DNA from: an uncultured Bacilli bacterium
Lineage (GTDB): Bacteria > Bacillota_I > Bacilli_A > ML615J-28 > CAG-698
Direction: 5' to 3'
Length of the DNA stretch: 64,000 bases
Assembly: GCA_934096585.1 (NCBI GenBank)
Contig: CAKOMG010000003.1
Coordinates: forward strand, 62,001 to 126,000
Shown here: positions 55,831-63,410 of the stretch, piece after piece
How positions within the stretch are numbered: position 1 is the stretch's first letter
How the letters are laid out: each line of letters starts with the position of its first letter
Translations under genes and position numbers: made by a program
The notes under the pieces: model-generated
Database searches by the model: none
Told to the model about the DNA's origin: nothing
The model's input: only the letters and a program-made list of their open reading frames with translations

Positions 55831-56955
55831 CTATTTTAATCTTAATTCAACAATTGTTGTCTCAACAATTGAATTATTATCTTTAACATAATAAACTTTA
55901 TCTTCACACACAATTACATCTTCTTCTTGATTCATGCTATCAGGAAGACTAGATATAACATACGTTCCTGTAAATTTAACATTCTTTATAGTTGAATTTG
56001 TTAATTGTGTAGCAATTGGAGCTAAATAAATTTTATAAGTATTTGAGTATAATGTTTTAATATCAACACTTACATTTTCGAAAATAACATCTTGAACAAT
56101 TGCGTTGTTCATTTCACCGAATAAACTAATCATTAAACTTTTTTGCGTAGAATCATTAAAATCATTTTTCAAATCATTTTTTTGAGCCGAATAACTAATC
56201 ACAACATTTGAAATAGTATGACCATTGCCCATAAAAACTTTAGAATAATCACCAAAATTTAATGATTGACCTTCCATATCTATATTTGCGTTTAAATAAA
56301 TATTATTATTTTTGTTTTTAATTAATTCTTTTGCATTGTTGACAACACTAAAAATACCTTTGATATATTTACAAATAATTATCACTTGTTCCATAGCATC
56401 TCCAGGATGAGTAAATGAAGCAACATCAAATAAATTACCGTTAACATCTTCATAGCCAATTAACGTATAACCATTTCTATTAGTAAATTTTTTTGTATCT
56501 TTAAATTTTTCACCTTCATCAACATAATAAGTTCCTTTAGTAATGAAATTACCATTTTCATCTTTATAGCCAACTACATAAGTGTATCTATTCCATTTAG
56601 CGTATAAGACAAGTTCATCACCTTGCACAATATCATTTTCAAAATCCCACGGATCTGAATACTTAATCTTACCATCAATTTCTTCTCTAGTTTGATACCA
56701 TCCTCCAAAAGAATAACTATCCTTTGTAACTGGTTTACCAGATAAACTTTGTGGATCAAAGATTAAATGTGGCTCACCTTCTTCGTAATTATAGTAATTA
56801 ATGAAACTTAAACCACTTTCATGGTATTTGCCTCCTTCAAGATTAAATATTACTTTAACTTGACCTTCATAATTAGTCTCATTTTTGCATCCGATAAGGC
56901 CACTAAAAAGAAATAATAGCACAATGACACATAACACATTAATTAATTTTTTCAT
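55831..56955 (-). CDS. InlB-repeat lipoprotein with beta-helix-like C-terminus
   Basis: A 374-residue lipoprotein (lipobox LIGC, C23). Two InlB-like repeats lie at about 33-122 (ending VLYAKW) and 125-195, and a GLUG-like beta-helix stretch at about 205-345 with ANIDMEGQSLNFGDY, MGNGHTISNVVI, NAIVQDVIFENVSV and STIKNVKFTG. It has no catalytic site. First gene of the 33-kb series, directly before oppA, behind the strong promoter near 57.0 kb; AAAGGA precedes the ATG. Likely a surface adhesin or substrate contact. Confidence 0.8.
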   Translation of the reverse strand: MKKLINVLCVIVLLFLFSGLIGCKNETNYEGQVKVIFNLEGGKYHESGLSFINYYNYEEGEPHLIFDPQSLSGKPVTKDSYSFGGWYQTREEIDGKIKYSDPWDFENDIVQGDELVLYAKWNRYTYVVGYKDENGNFITKGTYYVDEGEKFKDTKKFTNRNGYTLIGYEDVNGNLFDVASFTHPGDAMEQVIIICKYIKGIFSVVNNAKELIKNKNNNIYLNANIDMEGQSLNFGDYSKVFMGNGHTISNVVISYSAQKNDLKNDFNDSTQKSLMISLFGEMNNAIVQDVIFENVSVDIKTLYSNTYKIYLAPIATQLTNSTIKNVKFTGTYVISSLPDSMNQEEDVIVCEDKVYYVKDNNSIVETTIVELRLK

Positions 56956-57007
56956 TTTTTCTTCCTTTTTTCATATTTTCATCTTAAATATAATTCTAGA
57001 TTGTATA

Positions 57008-57016
57008 ATTATACCA
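57008..57016 (-). promoter_or_regulatory. Promoter of the 33-kb surface/peptide locus (extended -10)
   Basis: TGGTATAAT on the minus strand, with a weak -35 (TTCAAA) at 17 bp. Predicted transcription start about 57001, leaving a leader of about 46 nt before the ATG at 56955. The -10 is within a palindrome (TATAATTATA) that also reads TATAAT on the plus strand. Confidence 0.6.
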
Positions 57017-57139
57017 TTTTTTTGTAAAATTTTGAATACATCCGAAAGTGAAAGTGTTTACGAAAAAGACATCAATTTTTATTAAAATTATCGTTTTAAG
57101 AGCAAATTAAGGATAAAACTGTAATATTTGTCCTTTTTT
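57015..57139 (+). ncRNA. Candidate small RNA ending in an intrinsic terminator
   Basis: A plus-strand TATAAT (57004-57009) is followed about 100 bp later by a 9-bp stem (57109-57117 with 57127-57135, one G-U pair) and six T. No plus-strand gene precedes the hairpin, so it would end a short non-coding transcript of about 120 nt. No promoter -35 is convincing. Confidence 0.25.
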
Positions 57140-57190
57140 AATGTGAATATTACTATTTTATTAAAAATTTATTAAAAATACAAAAAATAT

Positions 57191-57204
57191 TGAAAACGTT
57201 ATTT
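57191..57204. promoter_or_regulatory. cre-like site (CcpA), weak
   Basis: TGAAAACGTTATTT matches the cre consensus TGWAANCGNTNWCA at 12 of 14 positions, missing the last two. It lies about 190 bp upstream of the locus promoter, far for direct repression. Confidence 0.2.
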
Positions 57205-57289
57205 TTTTTAATAAAAAAAGTAGAAAAAGACCTATTTATTTATTAAATATTTCCTATTAAATTATTAATTTGTTTTCTTCAATTAATAG

Positions 57290-57324
57290 ATTAAAAAAAT
57301 AAAAAACCTCAAAAAATGAGGTTT
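57290..57324 (-). terminator. Terminator of the feoB operon
   Basis: An 8-bp stem (57304-57311 with 57317-57324, 5-nt loop) with a long U-tract on the minus strand, 8 bp after the stop of the feoB-associated gene. Confidence 0.85.
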
Positions 57325-57331
57325 AAAAACT

Positions 57332-57913
57332 CTATAAAGTAATTGAGAATCGTTTTAAATATAATTCTTCATCTTTTAATAACTCAACCGATTTAAGAGT
57401 GCAATTGCAATTTAAAATAGTATGTTCATTTAAATCATTTTCATTATAGATAAATATATTCTTGATTTTTTTCTTTTTTAAATAATTTAATAATTCCCTT
57501 AACAATCGCATCTCAATTTCCTTATTTTTTTCGTTTGCTTTAATAATGAAAAATATATGATTATCAAGTATTCTAATAATGCTTATTATTCTATTATCAA
57601 GTGTTCTCTTAAATAATAAAATTTTTTCATTTTTAATATTAGTTGTCAAACTATTATCATAAAATATTTTTTTATAAGCTGAATAATTAGGTTCAAACTC
57701 TTTTTCCAGTTCTTCTACTTCTTTAGGATTTTTCATATTATTTTTTTTCAATATATACTCATAATCACAATGTACATTGCAATTAGAACAAGAGCAATGA
57801 TAACATTTAGCTTTATTAGTTCCTTTTTTGATATGAACAAAAAGTTGTAAAAATACACAAATTAATACAATAATTAAAATAATAATTGAGGGCAAATTTA
57901 AATTTAAAATCAT
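57332..57913 (-). CDS. FeoB-associated Cys-rich membrane protein with an added C-terminal domain
   Basis: The start is the ATG at 57913, overlapping the feoB TGA (ATGA); a longer reading to 58003 would overlap feoB by 94 bp. The N-terminus is one membrane helix (about 7-28), then KKGTNKAKCYHCSCSNCNVHC (C-rich, five cysteines in 14 residues), the pattern of FeoB-associated Cys-rich proteins. Those are usually about 50-60 residues; here 193, with an extra domain (about 70-193) of alternating helices and strands (RLLRELLNYLKKKKIKNIFIY), loosely like an acetyltransferase but without a clear acetyl-CoA motif. Probably helps iron transport by FeoB. Confidence 0.72.
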   Translation of the reverse strand: MILNLNLPSIIILIIVLICVFLQLFVHIKKGTNKAKCYHCSCSNCNVHCDYEYILKKNNMKNPKEVEELEKEFEPNYSAYKKIFYDNSLTTNIKNEKILLFKRTLDNRIISIIRILDNHIFFIIKANEKNKEIEMRLLRELLNYLKKKKIKNIFIYNENDLNEHTILNCNCTLKSVELLKDEELYLKRFSITL

Positions 57914-60261
57914 AATATTGTGATTAATAATCCTATTGCATATATAAGAAGTGATACAATCCAAGCAATTGCACATTGAAAGACAACAATAATTAAAGCC
58001 CATTTTTTTCCTAGTTCTCTTCTAATAGCAGCAATTGCAGCCACACATGGAGTATACAATAAGCAAAATGATAAAAATGATAAAGCTGATAACATAGTTA
58101 ATGATGCAGCAATTGCTTCTGTTGAGCCAAACAATACTGTCAAAGTCGAACTAACACTTTCTTTTGCTATAAATCCTGTAATAAGAGCCGTCACAATTCG
58201 ATAATCATCAAATCCTTGAATCTTAAAAATAGGTGCAATTAAGTTAGCAAATGTTGCTAAAATACTTTTAGATGTGTCAGTTGTGTAATTTAATTTAAAG
58301 TCAAATGACTTTAGGCACCAAACAACAATTGAAGCAAGAAAAATAATTGTAAAAGCTCTTTGTAAAAAATCTTTTGCTTTTTCCCATAATAATTGTAAAA
58401 CATTTTTTGTTCCAGGAACTCTATAATTTGGCAATTCCATAACAAATGGTATCGCCTCTCCCTTAAAAATAAATTTTTTAAAAACAATTGCAACAATAAT
58501 TGCCATTACAATGCCAAGCAAATATAAACCTAATATTACTAACCAAGCTATATTTTTTGAAAAAATAGTATTAGCAATTAAACCATATATCGGTAGTTTT
58601 GCTGTGCAACTCATAAAAGGAGTTAATAAAATTGTCATTTTTCTATCACGTTCAGATGGTAAAGTTCTACTTGCCATTACGCCAGGAACAGTACATCCAA
58701 ATCCAATAAGCATTGGGACAATGCTTCTTCCAGATAAACCTATTTTACGCAAAGGTTTATCCATAACAAAAGCAACACGTGCCATATAGCCTGAATCTTC
58801 TAATAATGATAAAAAGAAAAATAAAATAACAATTATAGGAACAAAGCTCAAAACAGAACCAACACCATTAAATATTCCATCAATGACTAATGAATGAATA
58901 ATTGGATTAACATTAGCATTAGTAAACATTTTATCAACAACTTCTGTTAATTTGTCAATACCTAATTCCAATAATTTTTGTAGTCCTCCACCAATTACGT
59001 TAAAAGTTAAAAAGAATATTAAAGCCATAATTGCAATAAACATTGGAATGGCTGTATATTTTCCTGTCAAAATCTTATCAATTTTTTGACTTCTTTTATG
59101 TTCTTTACTTTCATGTGGTTTTACAACACATTTTTTTGCAACAGATTCTATAAATGAAAAACGCATAAATGCAATTGCAGCTTGTCTATCAATACCGCTT
59201 TCTTCTTCCATTTGAACGATTATATGTTCTATCATTTCTTTTTCATTTTGGGATAACTTTAAGCTTTCAGTAATAAACAAATCTCCTTCAATTAACTTTG
59301 TAGCTGCAAAGCGAATTGGAAGTTCAGCATTTTTAGCGTGATCTTCGATTAATTCCATTATGCCATGAATTGCACGATGTATCGCTCCATTATTTGTTTC
59401 TTTATCACAAAAATCGTTAACTATTGGCTTTTCTTGATATTTTGCAACATGAATTGCATGTTCAACCAATTCATTGACTCCTTCATTTTTTGCAGCAGAA
59501 ATTGGTATAACAGGAACACCTAACATATTTTCCATATTATTTATATAAACTGTGCCACCATTGCCACGCACTTCATCCATCATATTTAGTGCAACAACCA
59601 TTGGTATATTTAATTCCATTAATTGCAAAGTTAAATATAAATTTCTTTCTATATTTGTTGCATCAACAATGTTAATAATTCCTTTAGGCTTTTCATCAAG
59701 AATAAATTTTCTTGAAACTATTTCTTCAGAACTATAAGGCGATAATGAATATATACCAGGCAAATCTGTAACAACAGTATCGCTGTACTTTTTTATAGCT
59801 CCACTTTTTTTATCAACTGTAACACCAGGAAAATTTCCAACGTGTTGATTTGATCCGGTTAATTGATTAAATAATGTTGTTTTCCCACAATTCTGATTTC
59901 CAACAAGAGCGAAAGTTAATAAAGTATTTTTAGGCAATGGATTTTCGCAAGTTTTATCGTGAAATATTCCGTTTTCACCTAATCCTGGATGTAAATCAGT
60001 TGTTATAGTGGCTGTCTCATTATTAATTTCAATTGTTTCAATAGGTTTAATTTCAATTTTTTTTGCATCATCAATTCTTAATGTTAATTCATAGCCATGT
60101 ATTAAAATTTCTAACGGATCTCCCATCGGAGCGTATTTTATAATGGTTACAGGAACTCCTGGAATAACACCCATATCTAAAAAGTGTTGACGTAAGGCGC
60201 CATCACCTCCTACATTAACAATAATTGCTGATGATCCAACAGATAAATCATTTAATGTCAT
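57910..60261 (-). CDS. feoB: Ferrous iron transporter, FeoA-FeoB fusion
   Basis: Residues 1-73 are a FeoA SH3-like domain (ALRQHFLDMGVIPG). The G domain has G1 GNQNCGKT at 121-128, G3 DLPG at 166-169 and a helical GDI-like segment, followed by the membrane part with the gate motifs MLIGFGCTVPGVMASR and GFIAKESVSSTL. It imports Fe2+ across the membrane. The fusion is known in some Firmicutes. TGA stop. GAGG precedes the ATG. No Fur box was recognised in the promoter region. Confidence 0.95.
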   Translation of the reverse strand: MTLNDLSVGSSAIIVNVGGDGALRQHFLDMGVIPGVPVTIIKYAPMGDPLEILIHGYELTLRIDDAKKIEIKPIETIEINNETATITTDLHPGLGENGIFHDKTCENPLPKNTLLTFALVGNQNCGKTTLFNQLTGSNQHVGNFPGVTVDKKSGAIKKYSDTVVTDLPGIYSLSPYSSEEIVSRKFILDEKPKGIINIVDATNIERNLYLTLQLMELNIPMVVALNMMDEVRGNGGTVYINNMENMLGVPVIPISAAKNEGVNELVEHAIHVAKYQEKPIVNDFCDKETNNGAIHRAIHGIMELIEDHAKNAELPIRFAATKLIEGDLFITESLKLSQNEKEMIEHIIVQMEEESGIDRQAAIAFMRFSFIESVAKKCVVKPHESKEHKRSQKIDKILTGKYTAIPMFIAIMALIFFLTFNVIGGGLQKLLELGIDKLTEVVDKMFTNANVNPIIHSLVIDGIFNGVGSVLSFVPIIVILFFFLSLLEDSGYMARVAFVMDKPLRKIGLSGRSIVPMLIGFGCTVPGVMASRTLPSERDRKMTILLTPFMSCTAKLPIYGLIANTIFSKNIAWLVILGLYLLGIVMAIIVAIVFKKFIFKGEAIPFVMELPNYRVPGTKNVLQLLWEKAKDFLQRAFTIIFLASIVVWCLKSFDFKLNYTTDTSKSILATFANLIAPIFKIQGFDDYRIVTALITGFIAKESVSSTLTVLFGSTEAIAASLTMLSALSFLSFCLLYTPCVAAIAAIRRELGKKWALIIVVFQCAIAWIVSLLIYAIGLLITIL

Positions 60262-60292
60262 AATAGAACCTCTTTTGTAATAAACTCATAAT

Positions 60293-60301
60293 ATTATATC
60301 A
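60293..60301 (-). promoter_or_regulatory. Promoter of feoB (extended -10)
   Basis: TGATATAAT with TTTAAA 17 bp upstream; predicted start about 60286, a leader of about 25 nt. Confidence 0.6.
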
Positions 60302-60331
60302 CGTTTATTGCTTTTTTTAAATATTTTTTTA

Positions 60332-60364
60332 ACAAAAAAGCATTACATTAAACTATGTAATGCT
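60332..60364 (-). terminator. Terminator after lemA
   Basis: A 10-bp perfect stem (60339-60348 with 60355-60364) followed by six U on the minus strand. Confidence 0.9.
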
Positions 60365-60421
60365 AAATATAATAATTTGACTAAGATTATTATAATTTAA
60401 GAAATTAAATATTACTTCATA

Positions 60422-61090
60422 CTAGAAAAATACATCTCTTGCTTTTTCTTTAATTTCTTTTGAAGCAATAAATGGAATTCTAGTAGTATATCCATTTTTA
60501 GCAGCAACAATCATTTTAGTAGGCCATACTTGAATATCTCTATTCCAAATATTTACTGTGTCATTATATTGTTCACGAGCTGCAGTAATTTCTTTTTGTA
60601 AATAAGAGTTTTGTTGAATAGCATCAGCAATTTCTTGATGCGCTTTTAAATCTGGATAATTTTCAAAAGCTAAATTCAATTTTGCTTCTACTTTATCAGC
60701 TTTTGCTGCTTCATTTGCCATTTCATCACCATCAGTAACATGTTTTCCTGCACGTGCTTCTGCAATGGCTGTGAATGTTTCTTTATCTAATGTTACTGCT
60801 TTGTCAACTAGTTTAGCTAAATTAGATAAAATTACAACACGTTGTTCTAAATAATTGTCAATTTGTGAAGCATCATGTTGAATTTTTTGTTCAAGTTGTC
60901 TTAAATAAGTGCCTGCTTTAATCTTTTTAATTAAGAAAATTAACCCAGGAATAATTCCACATACCCATAATACAATTTCAAAAATTGTTGAACCTACTCC
61001 TACTTTAACAGGAATTTGTTTAGCAATTACATTAACATCTTTTCCTTCTTCTCTAATTGGACCAGTTTCTTCATCTAATAAATTTGCCAT
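60422..61090 (-). CDS. lemA: LemA family membrane protein
   Basis: LemA proteins have one N-terminal helix and an extracytoplasmic four-helix body. Here an unusual polar N-terminus of about 28 residues precedes the helix (about 32-56), then the LemA core: YLRQLEQKIQHDASQIDNY, QRVVILSNLAKLVDKA, TFTAIAEARAGKHV, ENYPDLKAHQEIADAI and the C-terminal AREQYNDTVNIWNRDI. The function of LemA is not settled. GGAG precedes the ATG. It is 17 bp after the 694-residue gene, and the two form one operon ending at the terminator near 60.35 kb. Confidence 0.9.
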   Translation of the reverse strand: MANLLDEETGPIREEGKDVNVIAKQIPVKVGVGSTIFEIVLWVCGIIPGLIFLIKKIKAGTYLRQLEQKIQHDASQIDNYLEQRVVILSNLAKLVDKAVTLDKETFTAIAEARAGKHVTDGDEMANEAAKADKVEAKLNLAFENYPDLKAHQEIADAIQQNSYLQKEITAAREQYNDTVNIWNRDIQVWPTKMIVAAKNGYTTRIPFIASKEIKEKARDVFF

Positions 61091-61107
61091 AGTTAAATTC
61101 TCCTTTT

Positions 61108-63192
61108 CTATTCATTTGAATCATCTTCGTCATCGATGTCATTCTTTTTTTCTTCAATATTTAATTTCTTATCATCTGCTTCAATATCATCATCAGAAGC
61201 TTCTACTTCTTTGCTTTGAATATTCTTGTCGTTTAATTTATTTACTAATCTTTCGACATCTTCAATATTCGATCCATTAATTGCTCTAATTTCATCAATT
61301 TCTTTTTGAATACCTTTCGCTATTTGCTCACTACCAATAGTAGTTTCAATACTACTATTCTCTTTATATACATTATTTATAGAGTCAACATCATTTTTAG
61401 ATATTGCTTCATTTAATAAAACAGCAAATAATCCACGTTCATATAAGCAAGCATCATGTTCTGAAAGTCTATTAATTATTGAAGAAAATGCTCCATTATT
61501 AATAAAATAATTAAATTCATTTCTCGAACTATTCTTTGCTTCTATCATCATTTTAGTTTGTTTTTCAACAGGAACATATTCAAACCAATAAACGGGTACA
61601 TTATGGAATAGTCCATCTCCACCTAATTTTGAAACATATGTTAATCTTTTTTGAGCGTCAAAAGCATAAGCATTAATGTTAACGTTATCAGCATTACCTA
61701 CTTTGCCAGTAAATGTTGTTTTTAAGATTGATGGAGTATCAGCATTATCAGGTTTTAAATAATTAGCATTAAACGAATTAGCCATAGCTTCATGTTCATA
61801 TGTTGAAACATTAGTATCAAAATCTTTATTATAAATAAAATCTCTTGTTTTAGTTTGCTGATAAAGTGGTATACTCATTAATGGAGCCATATCAAAATAA
61901 AAGCCTTCAAAAAACTTTTCCATATATTCAACAAAATTCTTTTTTGCAAATTCACAATCATAATGAACAAATGTAGTCGGGTTAGCTAAATAATCAAAAT
62001 ATTGAGAATGCTTTGATTGAATATAATTTATTTTCAAATCTTTTTCAAAGTAGAAATCATCCCCATAAGGAATAGGATTCTTAATTAAATCCAAAAGATT
62101 ATTTTGGGCTAAAGGAGTAAACAATAAACGATATTGAATCTCATTATTTCTATTAGAGCCACCAAATAACACTTCAAATTCATCATTACCAAGTTTTGTA
62201 TAGCCTTGATTATTTATTATTGCTTTTTCTGATTTTTTTTCTAATTTTTTTGAACCTTGTCTTACCATTTTTTCTACTTGTTTTTCGTTTTTGCCATTAA
62301 TTTCGCTTGGATTACGATAAAACTTCAAATCTGGCGCAGCTTCATTTCCATATACTAAATAAGTTTCAAAGTTATATGATGGTGCAGGACGAGTAAGAGA
62401 TGCATGTAAAGTTTGCGTTCTCGTTACAGTTTTATAGCCATTATCTGTTCTCACTCTTTCTGTCCAACTAATTGTTAAATAGCCATCATATTGTTTTTGA
62501 ATCCATGATTGCCTATAGTCTTTACAAATTAAAAATGGATTCCCTAAAATTGAACCTGATAGGCAATAATACGTTGAAATGTTTTTATCATTATTAGGTT
62601 CAAAACCAAATTTTTCATGTAAATATTGATACTTTTTTACATCAAAATATTTATCCCATTCAATGACAGGTATTGTTCTATTAATTAGTTCTCCTGGAAT
62701 ACCCCAGTCATAAATAGCATTTATTGGAGCCATTTGTTCCCAAGCATTATTTAATAATATCTGTGCTTCTTCTTCAAATTTGGTTTTTTGTTCTGCAAAT
62801 GATTTGATTTTAGGATTAATCTTTTTGATAATCGCCATTAATAAAATAACAAATAATATAACTGAAACTATAGGAATAGAAATACCAATAATTAAATTAA
62901 CCAGTTTTGTTATTGCAGAAGCAATAAAAGCAATTGCGGCAATCGCCAATATAACCATTAAGAAAATAAAGAACCCTCTGACTCCTTTTTTCTTACTTAC
63001 TAATTTATTTAAAGCGTTAATCTTAGCAACTTTTATATTATATTCATTTACTGTATGCTTGTTATCTAAGGTTTTAATTTGTGTCTTTTTTACTAATGTA
63101 TCAAAATATTCTTCTGCATTTTTTTTAAACAACTCTTTATAAACTTTATTATAACCTTCTAAAGGTTCCATTAAAGGATCATTTGTTCCCAT
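61108..63192 (-). CDS. Large membrane protein of unknown function, partner of LemA
   Basis: A 694-residue protein. The first 75 residues are soluble and helical, two hydrophobic segments lie at about 76-98 and 101-122, then a long region with mixed strands and helices (for example YCLSGSILGNPFLIC and GYLTISWTERVRTDNGYKTVTRTQTLHASL), ending in an acidic tail rich in Glu and Asp. I do not recognise a catalytic site; the middle looks like a ligand or partner domain. It is co-transcribed with lemA, from a consensus promoter, with AAGGAAG before the ATG. LemA is often paired with large membrane proteins; a specific role cannot be given. Confidence 0.72.
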   Translation of the reverse strand: MGTNDPLMEPLEGYNKVYKELFKKNAEEYFDTLVKKTQIKTLDNKHTVNEYNIKVAKINALNKLVSKKKGVRGFFIFLMVILAIAAIAFIASAITKLVNLIIGISIPIVSVILFVILLMAIIKKINPKIKSFAEQKTKFEEEAQILLNNAWEQMAPINAIYDWGIPGELINRTIPVIEWDKYFDVKKYQYLHEKFGFEPNNDKNISTYYCLSGSILGNPFLICKDYRQSWIQKQYDGYLTISWTERVRTDNGYKTVTRTQTLHASLTRPAPSYNFETYLVYGNEAAPDLKFYRNPSEINGKNEKQVEKMVRQGSKKLEKKSEKAIINNQGYTKLGNDEFEVLFGGSNRNNEIQYRLLFTPLAQNNLLDLIKNPIPYGDDFYFEKDLKINYIQSKHSQYFDYLANPTTFVHYDCEFAKKNFVEYMEKFFEGFYFDMAPLMSIPLYQQTKTRDFIYNKDFDTNVSTYEHEAMANSFNANYLKPDNADTPSILKTTFTGKVGNADNVNINAYAFDAQKRLTYVSKLGGDGLFHNVPVYWFEYVPVEKQTKMMIEAKNSSRNEFNYFINNGAFSSIINRLSEHDACLYERGLFAVLLNEAISKNDVDSINNVYKENSSIETTIGSEQIAKGIQKEIDEIRAINGSNIEDVERLVNKLNDKNIQSKEVEASDDDIEADDKKLNIEEKKNDIDDEDDSNE

Positions 63193-63210
63193 AAAATCAC
63201 TTCCTTAATA

Positions 63211-63250
63211 ATTATAACATTATTATATCAAATTATTTTTTTAATGTCAA
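63211..63250 (-). promoter_or_regulatory. Consensus promoter of the 694-residue/lemA operon, with a second -10
   Basis: TTGACA (63245-63250), 17-bp spacer and TATAAT (63222-63227), preceded by TGA, is a perfect sigma-A promoter with extended -10. A second extended -10, TGTTATAAT, lies at 63211-63219; its start would fall in the ribosome site, so the first is the likely one. Confidence 0.85.
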
Positions 63251-63283
63251 AAAAAATTAGGACATTTTCAAAAACTATTGACA

Positions 63284-63317
63284 AAAAAATAAAAAAATAA
63301 GGCCCCTAAAAAGGGGC
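63284..63317 (-). terminator. Terminator of the U32 gene
   Basis: GC-rich stem GCCCCT/AGGGGC (63302-63307 with 63312-63317, AAAA loop) and a long U-rich tail on the minus strand. A second weaker hairpin (63395-63410) lies right at the stop codon. Confidence 0.85.
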
Positions 63318-63336
63318 ATCAAAAAGGGGAGATAAC

Positions 63337-63366
63337 ATGAAATATCATAAAGAAATTCAATGTTAA
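63337..63366 (+). other. Candidate 9-codon leader peptide ORF
   Basis: ATG with AAGGGGAG five bases upstream encodes MKYHKEIQC and stops. The ribosome site is good but no promoter was found on this strand, so it may be chance. Confidence 0.2.
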
Positions 63367-63410
63367 CTAATTATATAATACAAAGTATAAAAATAACTTA
63401 AAGTTAAGTT

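Larger units (their letters stand above)
56956..57331. other. Intergenic region, 376 bp
   Basis: Very AT-rich. It holds the promoter above, a plus-strand hairpin with T-tract (57109-57139), a cre-like site (57191-57204), repeated TTATTAAAAAT at about 57160, and the terminator of the upstream gene. No coding region is supported. Confidence 0.7.

Noticed and set aside
57914..58003. Cys-rich N-terminal extension of the FeoB-associated protein
   Set aside because: It lies fully inside the feoB reading frame and would need a 94-bp overlap; the ATGA start at 57913 fits better.
63278..63283. Plus-strand TTGACA as a promoter for the 9-codon ORF
   Set aside because: At 17 bp spacing the bases are GGCCCC, so there is no -10.
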